In this document: piece by piece, positions 38,364 through 50,100 of the stretch | Layout: each line of letters opens with the position of its first letter | Position numbering within the stretch: the stretch's first letter is position 1 | From: Adineta vaga | Taxonomy: Eukaryota; Rotifera | NCBI GenBank assembly: GCA_021613535.1 | Contig: CP075493.1 | Location: 6,820,001 to 6,884,000, forward strand | Direction of reading: 5' to 3' | Length of the DNA: 64,000 nt | Position numbers and translations under genes: made by a program | The notes under the pieces: generated by a model | The model's input: only the letters and a program-made list of their open reading frames with translations | Database searches by the model: none | What the model was told of the DNA's origin: nothing

Positions 38364-39503
38364 ATGTTGATAGAAAATGCAACGAATGCTCAAACTCAAG
38401 TCCAACTTATTTCCTATACAGGAATAGTTAATCCGGAACATATGAATCAAATGAATTGCGTTCCAATGGTAAATTATGATGAAAGTGATGATAAAGAAAA
38501 TGAAAATTTAGAAAAATTATTTATCGAAGATTTTCTTCGTAAATCAAAAGAATTTAAAGAAAATGAACAAATCAATTGTTTACCAATTGAAATTCGTCTT
38601 GGAACAGTTTATACATATCAAAATCGTCGACAACAAAATCAATATCCAAATAGTCTTCAAAATCAATGCGTTACAGCACATACATTACGTAATGAAGAAC
38701 GTCGACCGCGTAATGACAAACATTTCCTAATAACATTTAATAAGAATAAAGGCATAAATGATATTCAAATGTTTGAACATGAATTAACTTGTGCTGGTTT
38801 TCGACAAACCAATGATCATCAATTAACGTATCGATTATATTTACGTTACCAAACAAGACGATTAATTCTCGAACTAAAGCGGCAAACGAATGATCAACGA
38901 TTTTTCTCAGCTAAACGTCTATTAAAATATGCGACAAAATATACGCATATTGATATTGTTAAATCAAAACAAAATTCGAATTATACAAAAACATACGATG
39001 ATATCTTCGATATTCGTACTTCAATCGGTAAAAGTGATGAAGAAGAATTACATATTAATGATGAATACTGTGATTTTATCCATATTAAAGATCTTGAACA
39101 ATGTGTATTTGAAACAAAATCGAATACAGGAGAATATGTATATCAATTCAATCGTGGTTTAGTATCATATTTCGATTTTTTTCAAATCAAACAAACAAAT
39201 ACATATGATTATTCATGTATGGATAGTCGATTTTTTGGTTTGAGAGTTTCTATTGAACATCAAATTGGTTATGATTTATGTACACGTTCAAAAACAACAA
39301 CGCCATGTTTACAAACAACTAATGTTATTATGGCTAAATTACTTTCCTATGATTTTACAGGGGAAGAAGCGAAACGTATTTGGACTATTGGAATGTGGTT
39401 ATCAGATTTAGCAACACGATGTACGAATCAACAATTACCACTTAATAAAATCTTATGTCGACCACCTGGTCAAACTTCGATCTACCGACGCTCAGTCAGA
39501 TAA
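38364..39503 (+). CDS. Intronless 379-aa orphan protein
   Basis: One uninterrupted ORF from ATG at 38364 (the in-frame extension to 38325 starts with TTG, not ATG) to TAA at 39503. It is hydrophilic and rich in N, Q, K, R and Y, with no signal peptide and no membrane helix. Notable segments are INCLPIEIRLGTVYTYQN, NDHQLTYRLYLRYQTRRLIL and SRFFGLRVSIEHQIGYDL, suggesting an alpha/beta fold. I do not recognise it. It is unusual in lacking introns among neighbours with many. An acceptor-like TTTCAG at about 38300 could mark a 5' UTR or leader splice. A retrocopy or a horizontally acquired gene are possible origins; neither is shown. Confidence 0.75.
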   Translation: MLIENATNAQTQVQLISYTGIVNPEHMNQMNCVPMVNYDESDDKENENLEKLFIEDFLRKSKEFKENEQINCLPIEIRLGTVYTYQNRRQQNQYPNSLQNQCVTAHTLRNEERRPRNDKHFLITFNKNKGINDIQMFEHELTCAGFRQTNDHQLTYRLYLRYQTRRLILELKRQTNDQRFFSAKRLLKYATKYTHIDIVKSKQNSNYTKTYDDIFDIRTSIGKSDEEELHINDEYCDFIHIKDLEQCVFETKSNTGEYVYQFNRGLVSYFDFFQIKQTNTYDYSCMDSRFFGLRVSIEHQIGYDLCTRSKTTTPCLQTTNVIMAKLLSYDFTGEEAKRIWTIGMWLSDLATRCTNQQLPLNKILCRPPGQTSIYRRSVR

Positions 39504-39987
39504 ATGCGCTTATTTACAGTTCCTCAGGTCATTTTCTACGACTAGGTTTTTTTTCGCATTTCTAAATAAAACATAATATAGAAAAGTCATATGAACAAGT
39601 TTTTATTTTATGTTTTTGTTTTGTTTTAAATGAACACACAGATCATCACACATTTCTTTCAACCATAATAATGACAACGAACGAAAAGAAAATCAGAGAA
39701 TAAAAAATCACAATATACAAAAGATGCGTGCGTGTGTTTATTTCTTTTTTTGTAGCTCACTGTTATGGACTATGTGCGAACGTTGTTTTGAAGTAAGAAA
39801 GATAAAAAGAAAGAAGATAAGAAAAAGAAAGAAAACACATACACAACGACTAAAGTAATAAAATTTGAAAATAACAACAGATATAAGCGAGAAAAAAAAT
39901 GAACTTTTGGAATCAATCAAAATTGGCAAGAGTAAAAGAATCAGCAGCATATTTTTTTTATTCTCATTTTTGTTATCTGTTCAAAAT
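39504..39987. other. Intergenic stretch between convergent genes
   Basis: 3' flanks of the orphan gene (plus) and the NHERF-like gene (minus). AT-rich; AATAAA occurs at about 39565, downstream of the orphan stop. Confidence 0.45.
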
Positions 39988-41328
39988 TTACAAGCGATCA
40001 ATAAAATCATGTTTTTGCTTCATAGACATTTGTTGATCTTGACGTGGATCACGTTTTCGAGCATTTCCTTCTTTTAATTTTGCGCGATATTCAGCTGCTG
40101 ACATTGCTAGAAATACAACAAATGATATTCTTCTCTTGTTTTCAAAAGAATAAAAGGAAAATTTACTGATTTCAAGTATTCCACCAGAACCATTACTGGC
40201 TGATGTTCGAGATGGACTAGTTGTAATTGGTTTATCATAAAAATCCGTAGCAGCAGATTTTGGTGATGAATTTATATTGGAATATGCATTCGTCGCAGGT
40301 ATTCCTTTACGTCTGTCTTTCTCAGAAGATGGAGGTGATGATGGAAGATACACATTTCCATCATGATCATAGTCGCGATTAGATGTTCGCGATAATGCAG
40401 GTGAATCATCATTCTAAAATAAGAAATATAAATATGAATCATTTAAATTTCCATAATAATTCGAATAAAACATTACATCATTCGGTTGTAATACTAAATT
40501 TATCTTTCTCTGATAATATCGATTTGAATCTAATTCTACTCAACCGGTCAATGTCAAGACGTTCAATGATTAGTAATGTTCTATTATTTATGTACATATG
40601 GAATTTAGAAATGATTGAGTACTTACAGATGTTAATTGATGAACTCAATATGGAATAAATATACGTTTTCTGAACTTACTTACTTTCGTATGTGTAACTG
40701 TTGGACCGGTAAAATCTGTAACATGTTTATAATCGCGTCTATTTTCATTTGGTCGTATTTGAATTGGTGATGGTGTTGCTCTATTCATCGGTGAATCAAC
40801 TTTACCAGTACTTCTATTTGATGAACGAAGTGATTCATCACTACTTGCTATATTGTAAGAAAAAAAAAACAGACGAAGATTAATGTTTATACATATTCAT
40901 AAATAAATGCTGTAAATCTAACCTGATACATTTCGATTTTTGACTCCAAGTTTTTCAACATTCGGATCTGTACTACGCACAGTAACTGATTTATGTTTAT
41001 AATACTCATCAGTATCTGGATCAACTACCAATAAAATGACCTCATCTGAATGTTTGGTACCATCTCGTGATACACCTTCTTTTATTCGTGCAACAACTTG
41101 CTTATGATTTTCATTTCCAATTGGAACCAAGTTTACTTCGATGATTCGATCACCTTCACGTAAACCAGCTGACTCAGCTGGTGAATCTGGATCAACTTTA
41201 CCAATATATTGGCCTGATTTACTTTTTTCACAATGTAAATTAAAACCATAACCATTGAAATTAGGCCATCGACGTAAATGACATAGTCGAGGTCGTGGTT
41301 CATTCGAATATCCACCGTTATGTGACAT
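39988..41328 (-). CDS. NHERF-like single-PDZ scaffold with ERM-binding tail
   Basis: Several exons from [20 protein letters not shown] to a stop at 39988. One PDZ domain occupies roughly the first 105 residues, with the NHERF-type [20 protein letters not shown], then [19 protein letters not shown], and [14 protein letters not shown] long Ser/Thr/Asn-rich linker follows. The C-terminus reads [17 protein letters not shown] and ends [11 protein letters not shown], resembling the ERM-binding tail of NHERF1/2 (ARKRAPQMDWNRK...). NHERFs tether membrane proteins to ezrin and cortical actin. Vertebrate NHERF1/2 have two PDZ domains, here one. An upstream in-frame Met (41370) would read through what looks like a splice acceptor (TTCTTCTAG at 41354-41362), so 41328 is preferred. 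Confidence 0.8.
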
Positions 41329-41370
41329 TAATTCTGCTTTTGGGGTTAAAAGTCTAGAAGAAGAAAACAT

Positions 41371-42370
41371 ACAACATCATTAATCGACGAGAGAAGATGA
41401 TCAATACGATTCCGTTCTTTGCATAGAAAAAAAAACATCAAATATTAATCACAGTAAAAAGTTGTATGCTACCTATGAAAGTAAAGAAATAAAGCTTGTT
41501 TTCTTCTATCATAGAAATATATACTCAAGTTATCCTCTCATAAATGACTAAAGAGTATAAAAGAATAAAAATCGAAATGAATAATAAAAAAACCACTTTT
41601 CTTTATACTTGCAGGACAACCTATTGTAGATGAAAAGAAATCTCTGTCTTAAATGGTTAATATATAAATATGATAAATCGTTTCTATTAATGTAGGCAAC
41701 TCCTATTTAAACTGTCCATCCGATAAAAGATCGTTCGAATAACTAGACAAAAAAATGCTTAGAGAAACAAAAGGAGGAGGAGAAGAAGAAGAAATATAGT
41801 CGTTCCTACTTTCGAGACAAACATTCATCTCGTATGTTTCTGTTTATATCATCCTCTTTACACGTCTAGTCCAACTGACCGTTCGAAGTGATAGAAAATA
41901 GAAAGAAAAAGAGGCTATAATAAAAGACAGATTGTTTTATATTGGCATACCGCATGTGTGTATGCATGATATTTTGAAATAGAAAAAAATACGAAAATGC
42001 ATCACCCGTTTTCTTCTTTTTGCTAGAGACATCGACTGAAATAAAGAACAGAATAAAGGACAATAATGACGACACGAAAAAAAAGAAATAACATACACAC
42101 TTACAAACACACACACACACACACGCAGAGTATACATTCCTTTCACAACAACTGTTGAAAAAAAAACTGAAAAAAAGAGAAAGAAAGCAAAGTATTATCA
42201 GTGTTTCTTGTTGCTAACAAAATCTCCAAAAGAAAAAAAATAATGTTGAATACTTGAATTTTGAATTGTTCTTCGTTAGCTTTTGTTGTTTTTAATGTTA
42301 ACAATTAAATAAAATAAAAAACAAACACACACACGCACAAAACGTACATTAAGTCTAAATAGTTGTTCAC
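41371..42370. other. Non-coding stretch
   Basis: A-rich DNA with a CA microsatellite. ORFs at 41866-42146 are CA-repeat and AT-driven. No gene supported; possible 5' UTR exons of the NHERF-like gene cannot be excluded. Confidence 0.5.
42107..42124. repeat. (AC)n microsatellite
   Basis: Perfect AC dinucleotide repeat of 18 bp. Confidence 0.85.
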
Positions 42371-43466
42371 TCATTTCTTTCCACGTAAGAGTTTACCATA
42401 GGCAGATTTCGATTCAAATAAACTACGAATCGTAACAACTTGAATAACTGACACTGTAATCATTAGTACTAAATGAACAATCGACCAGAAATTGACTCGT
42501 TCAAAATTGTTTTCAGCTATAACACGATCATGTACTTCATAGTTATTAAACGCTTTTTGATAACGTTGTGCTGCTTCCATATTATCCCAAATACGTTGAA
42601 AAGTGTCCTAAATCGAAATGTTTTTGTAATTTCATTTCACACCATTTTTCTCTTTTACAAATTTGCATGTTACTCATATGTAAATTACAAGGGTTTCAAC
42701 ATGATTAAACTTTTTAAAATCCATCACTGAATGATTATTGTAGTTGATATTTATTTAAAAATATGATTTTCAAGTTGGATGAGAACGGTTACATTTAGAC
42801 ACATATCTAAACTTGTTGCGGTATTACTAACATATCCTTATGTTATCTATTTACGTCACATATCAAGAACACTCATAGGTATGTATTTTGCCTCCTTAAT
42901 CAAACAGATTTTATCTAACTTCAGACTCTTAAGGTTCGAAGTTGAGTTATTTTTTAAACGATGGTTTATAGTATTTCTCTCACTAATATATGTAAACTTA
43001 CTTTAAAATGTTGAATTTTACTTTGTAAATCTCCCAGATCATCTCGGGCAACATCGTTCATCCATGATTCTGTTACACGATCATCTTCATTATGACCTTG
43101 TTCATTAATAAGTCTTAAACTAAAATAAACTTGTTTTTGATTGAATCTTGAAACTGAATTATCAAAGCAAAATCGATATTCGCCTGTTTCTTCTAATTTT
43201 AATGTTTGATGACCATCTCGTTTTTTAAAATCAGATTGTAAAACACGATTTGTCGGAGAATAGAACCAATAATTTATATCAATATCACCACCAGCTAATA
43301 CTTCATATTCAATTTCAACAGTTTTTCCTGTTTCTAATACTTGATGAAAACATTCACGTTGACTAGCCGGAATCAGTATTGTTAGTTCAATATCAAATGT
43401 ATGAAATGAACTAATCCATAGAGTTAGAAAAAGAAGTAATATATGAACAATAGATTTTGAAAACAT
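42371..43466 (-). CDS. p24-family cargo receptor, TMED1/TMED5-like
   Basis: Two exons (43002-43466, 42371-42607) give 233 aa. The N-terminus MFSKSIVHILLLFLTLWISS is a signal peptide. The GOLD domain follows, with the two conserved cysteines (RECFHQ and EYRFCFDNS). A helical stem precedes RVIAENNFERVNFWSIVHLV, the p24-gamma (TMED1/3/5/7) signature before the single C-terminal membrane helix. The short cytosolic tail is basic (SLFESKSAYGKLLRGKK). p24 proteins cycle between ER and Golgi in COPI/COPII vesicles. The start codon directly abuts a splice acceptor (TTTGTTTCAG then ATG), and the preceding gene ends 28 nt upstream. Confidence 0.92.
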
Positions 43467-43494
43467 CTGAAACAAAAAAAACAAAACAATTTAA

Positions 43495-45647
43495 TTAATT
43501 TTTCTTTTTCTTCTTCTTCTTTTTCTGTCCATTATCATCATCATCATTTAGATCATCAAGCAAAGCATGTTTTTTTAAAACGATATCAATACTTCGTTTC
43601 CACTGATCAGGTCTCGAACAAAAAGCTGTTAAATTCATTTCATACGCAATAAATCTTGCGTACGTATGTGAACGTAAAGATTGAAAATCTTTAGCCATAC
43701 TCTTAGCCATTTCAAGTTTTTGCTCAATTGTATTTGCACTTTTCCATAGTTGTGTTACAAACCAACAAGCAGCTTTATCACAAGCCATTTTTGTATAGAC
43801 TTGATTGAGTTTTCCATAGAAATTTTTCTGTCGAAGAAAAGGCCATAGATTTGATTTAAGAATCAATTGACAAAGAAGATGTGAACCACTTGGATGACAA
43901 GCAATCGATGATATCTGTTCACCAGTTAATGAAAGAAAAGATTGACGAGTTGAAGAATCGATTTTATCAGCACGAAGAAGAGCTTGAACAACAAGTGAAC
44001 CTTCTTTTGTTATGAATTGAGTTTCTTGATTTTCTAAAATATGTTATACAATAAAATCAATTGCATATTTAGATACATTCTTTCTCTTTTCAAATCATTA
44101 TTTCTATAAGAAACATTGCTTGTCATTAGTTTCATAATCCGATTGTACGGTAATCTTTCTATAGTGTAAGACTTAATTACATGTTGACATACACGATAGC
44201 ATGAGAATAAGTGTAATGTGTAGGAAAAAAGAGTGTACATTATGAAATTGGATAAATATCGAAAATACCCTGGAAATTCATAACTGATTACTAACTTTTG
44301 TTTTTTGGTATGTAAGAAAATAAGAATTGATTGATATCTATGATTCGATGGACAGAAATACGAACGGCAAAATTCTAACATATCAGAAAGTATACATTAT
44401 AATTAAGAGACCTTCATTCTGCATTATCTTTCCAGAAAAAAAAACAAGCTAAGAACATGCAACGATTGAGGTATGTATAAAGATTACTATTTCTGAAAAA
44501 AGTTTTCATAAGAGCGAAGTTCGTTTTATTGCGCAAAATAAATCTTCCTACCTGCTCTTAATTTCAATAAACATGGAATAAATTCGTTCGTATCATCCTT
44601 TGTACAATGAATCGTTGTTTTTAATTTATTAATTAATTCTTCATAATGACATGAGAATCGTTCACATACACGAATCAATGTAATTAATAATCTAATTTGT
44701 CCTTCATGTACAAGTTTATCAAATCTTTCATCTTGGATTAATAATTGATAGATTTTCTCTAAAATTTCTTTTTCATTTAATGTTAATAATAAATGTTGTA
44801 GGAAGAAATTTCCAATTGGATGTAAATAGATTTCATCGATATGATCGTATACTAATGGATACAGAATATTATTTCGTTGTTCCGATGGAAATTCTAGAAG
44901 AACTTCGAATAGAAATGATGAACATTTATCTACTAAATGTTCGACAGTAATAGTTGAATAATATTTTTCACAAAGATGATTAACTAATTTTATATAAAGT
45001 TTTTCATCGACGTAGCCACACGTACGCAATAAAGTTGCATAGACGAGTTCATTATGTGTAGAATCTTTTTTAATCAATTTTTTTATTTCACGTAATTTGT
45101 CCATAACATTCCAATCGTTTGGTAATTGAAAGTAGTTTTTCATTGTTCGACCACCATCAACTAAAGATTCGTATTCATTTGTATCAGAAGATGGAATTAA
45201 TGGGTGAAGAAATGAAATAGTCGATGCTATGATATGACTTGTACCAGTTTCTTGAATATAATCATCGAAATTTTCACAGATACATTGAAAAAGACGATCA
45301 AATGAGAGATGAATTTGTTGATGTTCGCTTGACAAAACTTTTGGAAGATAAGAGAGTAGTTTTTCTAAAACGAATGATGCGGAACGATCACGAATTAATT
45401 CATCTAAATGATCTTGTGTTAAACGATCAAAAAAGGATGAAAGAATCGATGATGTTGTTACATGTGGTAATAATTGCTCAAATTCACGTGAACATGCTCG
45501 AGTAATACTCGATGTATCCGTAGTTGTCGACGAAGCTTCTTCGATAACTTTATTCGCTAAATCTTGTCGATCTTCATTTTTAGTACACTGTTTAAATAGA
45601 TTGTACGTTTCTTTATAATATTTTGTATTCGACGATAGAGCAGTCAT
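43495..45647 (-). CDS. NOP9: NOP9-like PUF-repeat nucleolar protein
   Basis: Two exons (44552-45647, 43495-44033) separated by an unusually long 518-nt intron give 544 aa from MTALSSNTKYYKETYNLFKQ. The protein is made of helical PUF-like repeats with characteristic cores: DRSASFVLEKLLSYL, ETGTSHIIASTISFL, DKCSSFLFEVLLEFP, LHPIGNFFLQHLLL, KEGSLVVQALLRAD and CHPSGSHLLCQLIL. The order and spacing fit NOP9, which binds the ITS1/18S region and controls 18S rRNA processing. The C-terminus is an Asp run followed by a long Lys run, a nucleolar-type basic tail. The ATG lies one base after a splice acceptor. The ORF extends upstream to another Met (45770), but that extension crosses the acceptor. Confidence 0.85.
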
Positions 45648-46267
45648 ACTAAACGAAACAAATATACAGAGAAATTGTTCAGAGAATAATTTAAAATAAT
45701 TGTGAGGTGAGAAAAATAAATGGATATGGATGGATGTAATACTTTCCATGGTTAACCGATAAATAACCAATAGATATAGTACAAGTTCTTTTGAGAGATA
45801 GCGTTAGTTGACTTTATGAAAGATGGAGCTAGGAGGCATGAGTTGTGAGTCTGCGTACTTCTGTTTTTCTTTATATATTAGATAAAATATTGAACTGTAG
45901 TTAGTACATATTTTCGCGTGTTTATATTGTGCTTTTAATTAAACAGAAAAGAAGCAGAAAAATTGTCGCATACATATATAAAATCAAAGCGAAAGTCTGT
46001 AACAAATCGTCGAATCAGCTACGTCCAGTATATTTTCAAAATCTTGGCGAAGCATCTCCATGCGGTTCAACATTGTACGCATGTCTATTTATAATAGAGG
46101 AACTAGAAAAACAAAGACAATTAAACATTTTGAAAAGGAAAAGAAAGAACGAGAATATGCAAAAACAAAAATTGAAAGTTTTTCTTTTTCATTAGATAGA
46201 TCTATAGAAATGTGAATAAAAGCGCAAGAATGTTTAAATAGTTGAAGCACAGCAGAAAAGAAGATGA
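45648..46267. other. Non-coding stretch
   Basis: Flanks NOP9 (5' side) and the MARVEL-like gene (3' side). The plus-strand ORF 45929-46195 has no domain support. Confidence 0.45.
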
Positions 46268-47140
46268 TTACGGATTATAGCTTTGTGATGGTGCTCGATT
46301 GAATAATCGTAAAACGAAATCGATAATCATAGCTATCATAGCAACGAAGAGAAAGAACTAAATAGAAACAAAGGAATTTTTGACTATTTTTCACGAAAAA
46401 AGGTATGCTTACAGCAGCTGATGCGGCGGCACCTTTACGTTTTAAAACACCGAGATCTTCCAACGTATCTCGCATTTTCTTTTCCCATGCAGCAGCACAA
46501 CATCTATTCGACGAAACAAAGTCTAAGTACATTTATATTCAATGTAAAACTTACCCAAGAATGAAGAAAATAACAGCAAGTACCAACATGACGATGATAA
46601 ACTGGTATGAAATTAAAAAAAAACAATAAGAAAATGAAATGAGAACACTTTTTCTAGTTTATAATTACAATTGTATCAAATATTGGTGGTAAACGATAAA
46701 TAAGTTTTGTCACATGAAGAATAGTATCAAGAAGAATAAGAATAAGACCAAATACCGCAAAAACTAGAACCGCATTTCGTGTATGAAAAGCACTGACTTT
46801 AGCATTTGAAGAATGTTCAGAATCGTCAGCATCTTTTCCGTTCTGATTATCAGCGACACCAGCACTTATTATTACACAAACAATAGCAACCTAAGATATT
46901 CACAAATGATTTCTTCGTGAAAAGTTTCAAATGCAAATTCAATCTTACAAGAATTATAATATTTAATATTCCATGAATAGTCGTGAGGAAACGTATGCCA
47001 GTTGCACATCGTGTCTGTCGACCATTTGGAGGATCACTGGGAGGATTTGGTAATGAAGAAGCATAATGTGGTGTAACAATAGGTGGTGCAGAATTATCAC
47101 CACCACTTGCAGCAGGATATCGAAGATCCGAAGTACTCAT
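46268..47140 (-). CDS. Four-transmembrane MARVEL-like protein
   Basis: Five exons, beginning MSTSDLRYPAASGGDNSAPP (46949-47140). The N-terminus is Pro/Ser-rich and cytosolic. Hydrophobic segments are GILNIIILVAIVCVIISA, VLVFAVFGLILILLD, IIVMLVLAVIFFILGCCAAA and FFLFVAMIAMIIDFVL, a four-helix layout. Charged loops include DNQNGKDADDSEHSS and EKKMRDTLEDLGVLKRKG. The tail is RLFNRAPSQSYNP. This architecture resembles MARVEL-domain proteins (MAL/CKLF/plasmolipin), which act in membrane apposition and raft trafficking. Sequence identity is too low by eye to name a subfamily. Confidence 0.72.
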
Positions 47141-50100
47141 TATTGTATCAATAAGATGTCAATTAATCTAAAAGAAATTAAGACATTCATATTAAATAAA
47201 TAAATAAGATCTGATTATTTAAAAATCTTTAAATAATGGAAGAACAATTCTTTCTCGATCGATATCATGACTTAAATGTTCTCATATGTTTAATTTATAC
47301 TATAGTTTTGTTTTTTTACTTATTCGATCTATCTTAGTTACTCATCCATTACCTTACTCGATGAATCAGTCTAATCGTTATTTAAACTTCATACGAGACA
47401 TTTTCGACGAAATTGTGATTTTAAACATATGATAGTATATTATAAACATATGTCGATAAAAACAGCTATCTATGATATTAATACGGTTAATGTTCAGTTG
47501 AAATTTGAAAAGATCAGTTCATTTAGTTCTTGATAACATCGACGATGACGTCAATGAGAAAAAAAGTTATATCTCTATATATACGTTATATATTTTAGTC
47601 ATACGCTTCGTCAGCATGATATTTATCATATATTGATACATACTTCGTTTTTGTACAAAAAAAAGACGACGATCGATGTAGTCACACATACTCACTATTT
47701 TTTTGTTTTTTTTTCACGTATATGCTCAAATGAAATCATCCATTTAATATCTGAATATATATATATAGAATGACATCATAGTGCGGTTATGTATTGGACT
47801 CAAATACTTTTCCCCTTGCTTCTTCTATATGATGTATCAATACTTATCTTTATGAAGGTGAACAAAACAAGTACCATATTATCGTTTCTTTGTACTAATG
47901 AGAGGAAAAAATACATATTTGTATAGTTATGATCTTCATATTCTCTTTCGAGCAGTTTTTTTTCTTTTTTTTCTTCTTCATTCACATTTATCAATCAGTA
48001 GAACAAAATAAAAGAGCAAAGAAAATAAATCGCTGTTTCGGCCGATTCGTTCGTGTCGGTTACAAATACATCGTCGGTCGTGAAGAGTTTCGCTTGATTG
48101 ATCACATATTTGAATGATAGTTTAATGAATAGTAAAAGACAAGAATAGAATAGATTGAAAGTAATAAAAACTCAACCAATGTATATTTTGTAAAAGCATA
48201 TAACAAAAAGAAATCTTTGATCAATAAATGATGTACATTGAATCTGTAGAGATGTTCTTCTTTTGATAGAAACAACGTAGATTTATTTATTGTACATGTG
48301 AAAGAGAAAGAGATTATCATTGATAAATGATCGCTATCACAAGCAATGTTTTTTCTTAGTTAATTCTTATTAGAACAACAAAATTGGATATAACTATGTA
48401 ATATAGATAGAAATTTGTCAAAAACAAAAGAGACAAATCGAAAAGATCATTTTCTATATCGGTCTTTATTTAGATTCATCTGAAATGTACTTAATTGAAA
48501 TGAAAGCCAAACGTTCTTTCAATTTTACTTTATGTAATCACGAGAAAAAACATAGCAATAACATAAATTTATCATGTGTTAAGTAATATAATCGAGGTAA
48601 GTAGATAATAATCTGTCGAGATTTTATAAAGCACAAAATAGACCTTAATAGAACTCACTTGATTGTCAATTTCTTTTTTACATGCACATATTTATATATA
48701 GATTTGATATGGGACGAACTTTTTCTCCCTATCTATTTATCACTTAAATAGATTAAGAATTAATTTAATCTTTGTTGTAAAATTGATAAGACACATGCTA
48801 TGATTAGTCTCATCACATGTAGCTATGCCCTGGAAAGAAGACGAAATTAAAAAGATCTACATGAATATTGTGATTGATTTGTTAATTGAAACGAAACGAT
48901 ATTGTTTATCTTATAAGAGAAAAAAATGTTTTTCTTTTTTCCGAACAAGTTGACATTGAGAAAAAACTGGAGTAAATTAAAATCGAGACCGGAAATTGAC
49001 GACTAAATATCTCTCTTCCCTAATTTATAAGTAAACAGACTGAATTATTATGTATTTTAAATCAACGTATCCTGTTGAGTATATTTATGAACAAATATTT
49101 TGTTGACCTGATTGTAATTAGACGTTCAATAGGAAAGTGATTAGGTCATATGGAAATAATATTTTAGACGAAATAAGAACAATTCAAGGACACAGACAAC
49201 ATTTGAAATTAATTACAAAATCAACCGTGTGAAAGATTTATTTTTATCACTTGCCTACCTCGTCTTAGATGTTCATCTAAGACTCTTATGTAGTATATGT
49301 TTTTCTTCCTAATCAATAAGAATATCATCGAGGCAAAAATTGATCGTTTTCCTAAGCAAATTCAAACGACCTTTCCAATTCTAAATGTAACTTCGAATCC
49401 TGACTAAGTAAAGACGGCAGACTTTTCTTTTTGAAGAAAATAGTTTATTCCTGACGTTTATGATCATATTCACTAAGATGAAAAGGAAGGAAATTGTTGA
49501 GAAAAGTTTCTACTATTGTCAATGTGTACTTTTTCATCAAATATTTCAATAAACCAATAAGAGAACCTGTGAAATCATTAAGGAAATTGTTCTAGAAAGA
49601 AGAAAAAAACTTCATCATCTTGTTCATTTTTTATCTCAAATAGTCAATTGATGTTTCTCAACGAATTACATTGTTAAAAGGAAAAACACTAATAATTATC
49701 TTATGAAAAGAGTGTATATAATCCTTGCTGTATTTTAATTACATATTTTTATTGTCTAGCTGTTGGATAGACTTGATGTCAGTTCTTTAATAGTACTCAT
49801 TAACGACTAATTACTAAAGACGACAAGAAAGATAAACAATTTCAGACTGCTAGTCGAAATTCTTCTAATATAATCTCAACTACGCTAATGGCATCATCTT
49901 AATGAGGCTTTAGAAAATTTCCACACTGGTAAATCTAAAGAACATAAGAGTATTATCTAATAAGATATTGTTTTGACAAGTAATGAAGCATCTATCTGAG
50001 ATTTATAATCATTTATCACGTTTGAAAAATACTAAAACAATGTCCTTTTTTTGTCTTCATTGCTGTGATGTTTTTCTCGTCTTTAGCTTTTGCTTTGTCT

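Noticed and set aside
41329-41370. Upstream Met of the NHERF-like gene (MFSSSR)
   Set aside because: The codons for FSSSR are a polypyrimidine tract plus AG, more likely an acceptor than coding sequence.
45648-45770. Upstream extension of NOP9 to the Met at 45770
   Set aside because: It crosses a strong splice acceptor one base before the internal ATG and translates to Phe/Ile/His-rich non-conserved sequence.
49380-49400. tRNA B-box-like string near 49390
   Set aside because: Resembles GTTCGAATCC, but no A box or cloverleaf can be drawn around it.
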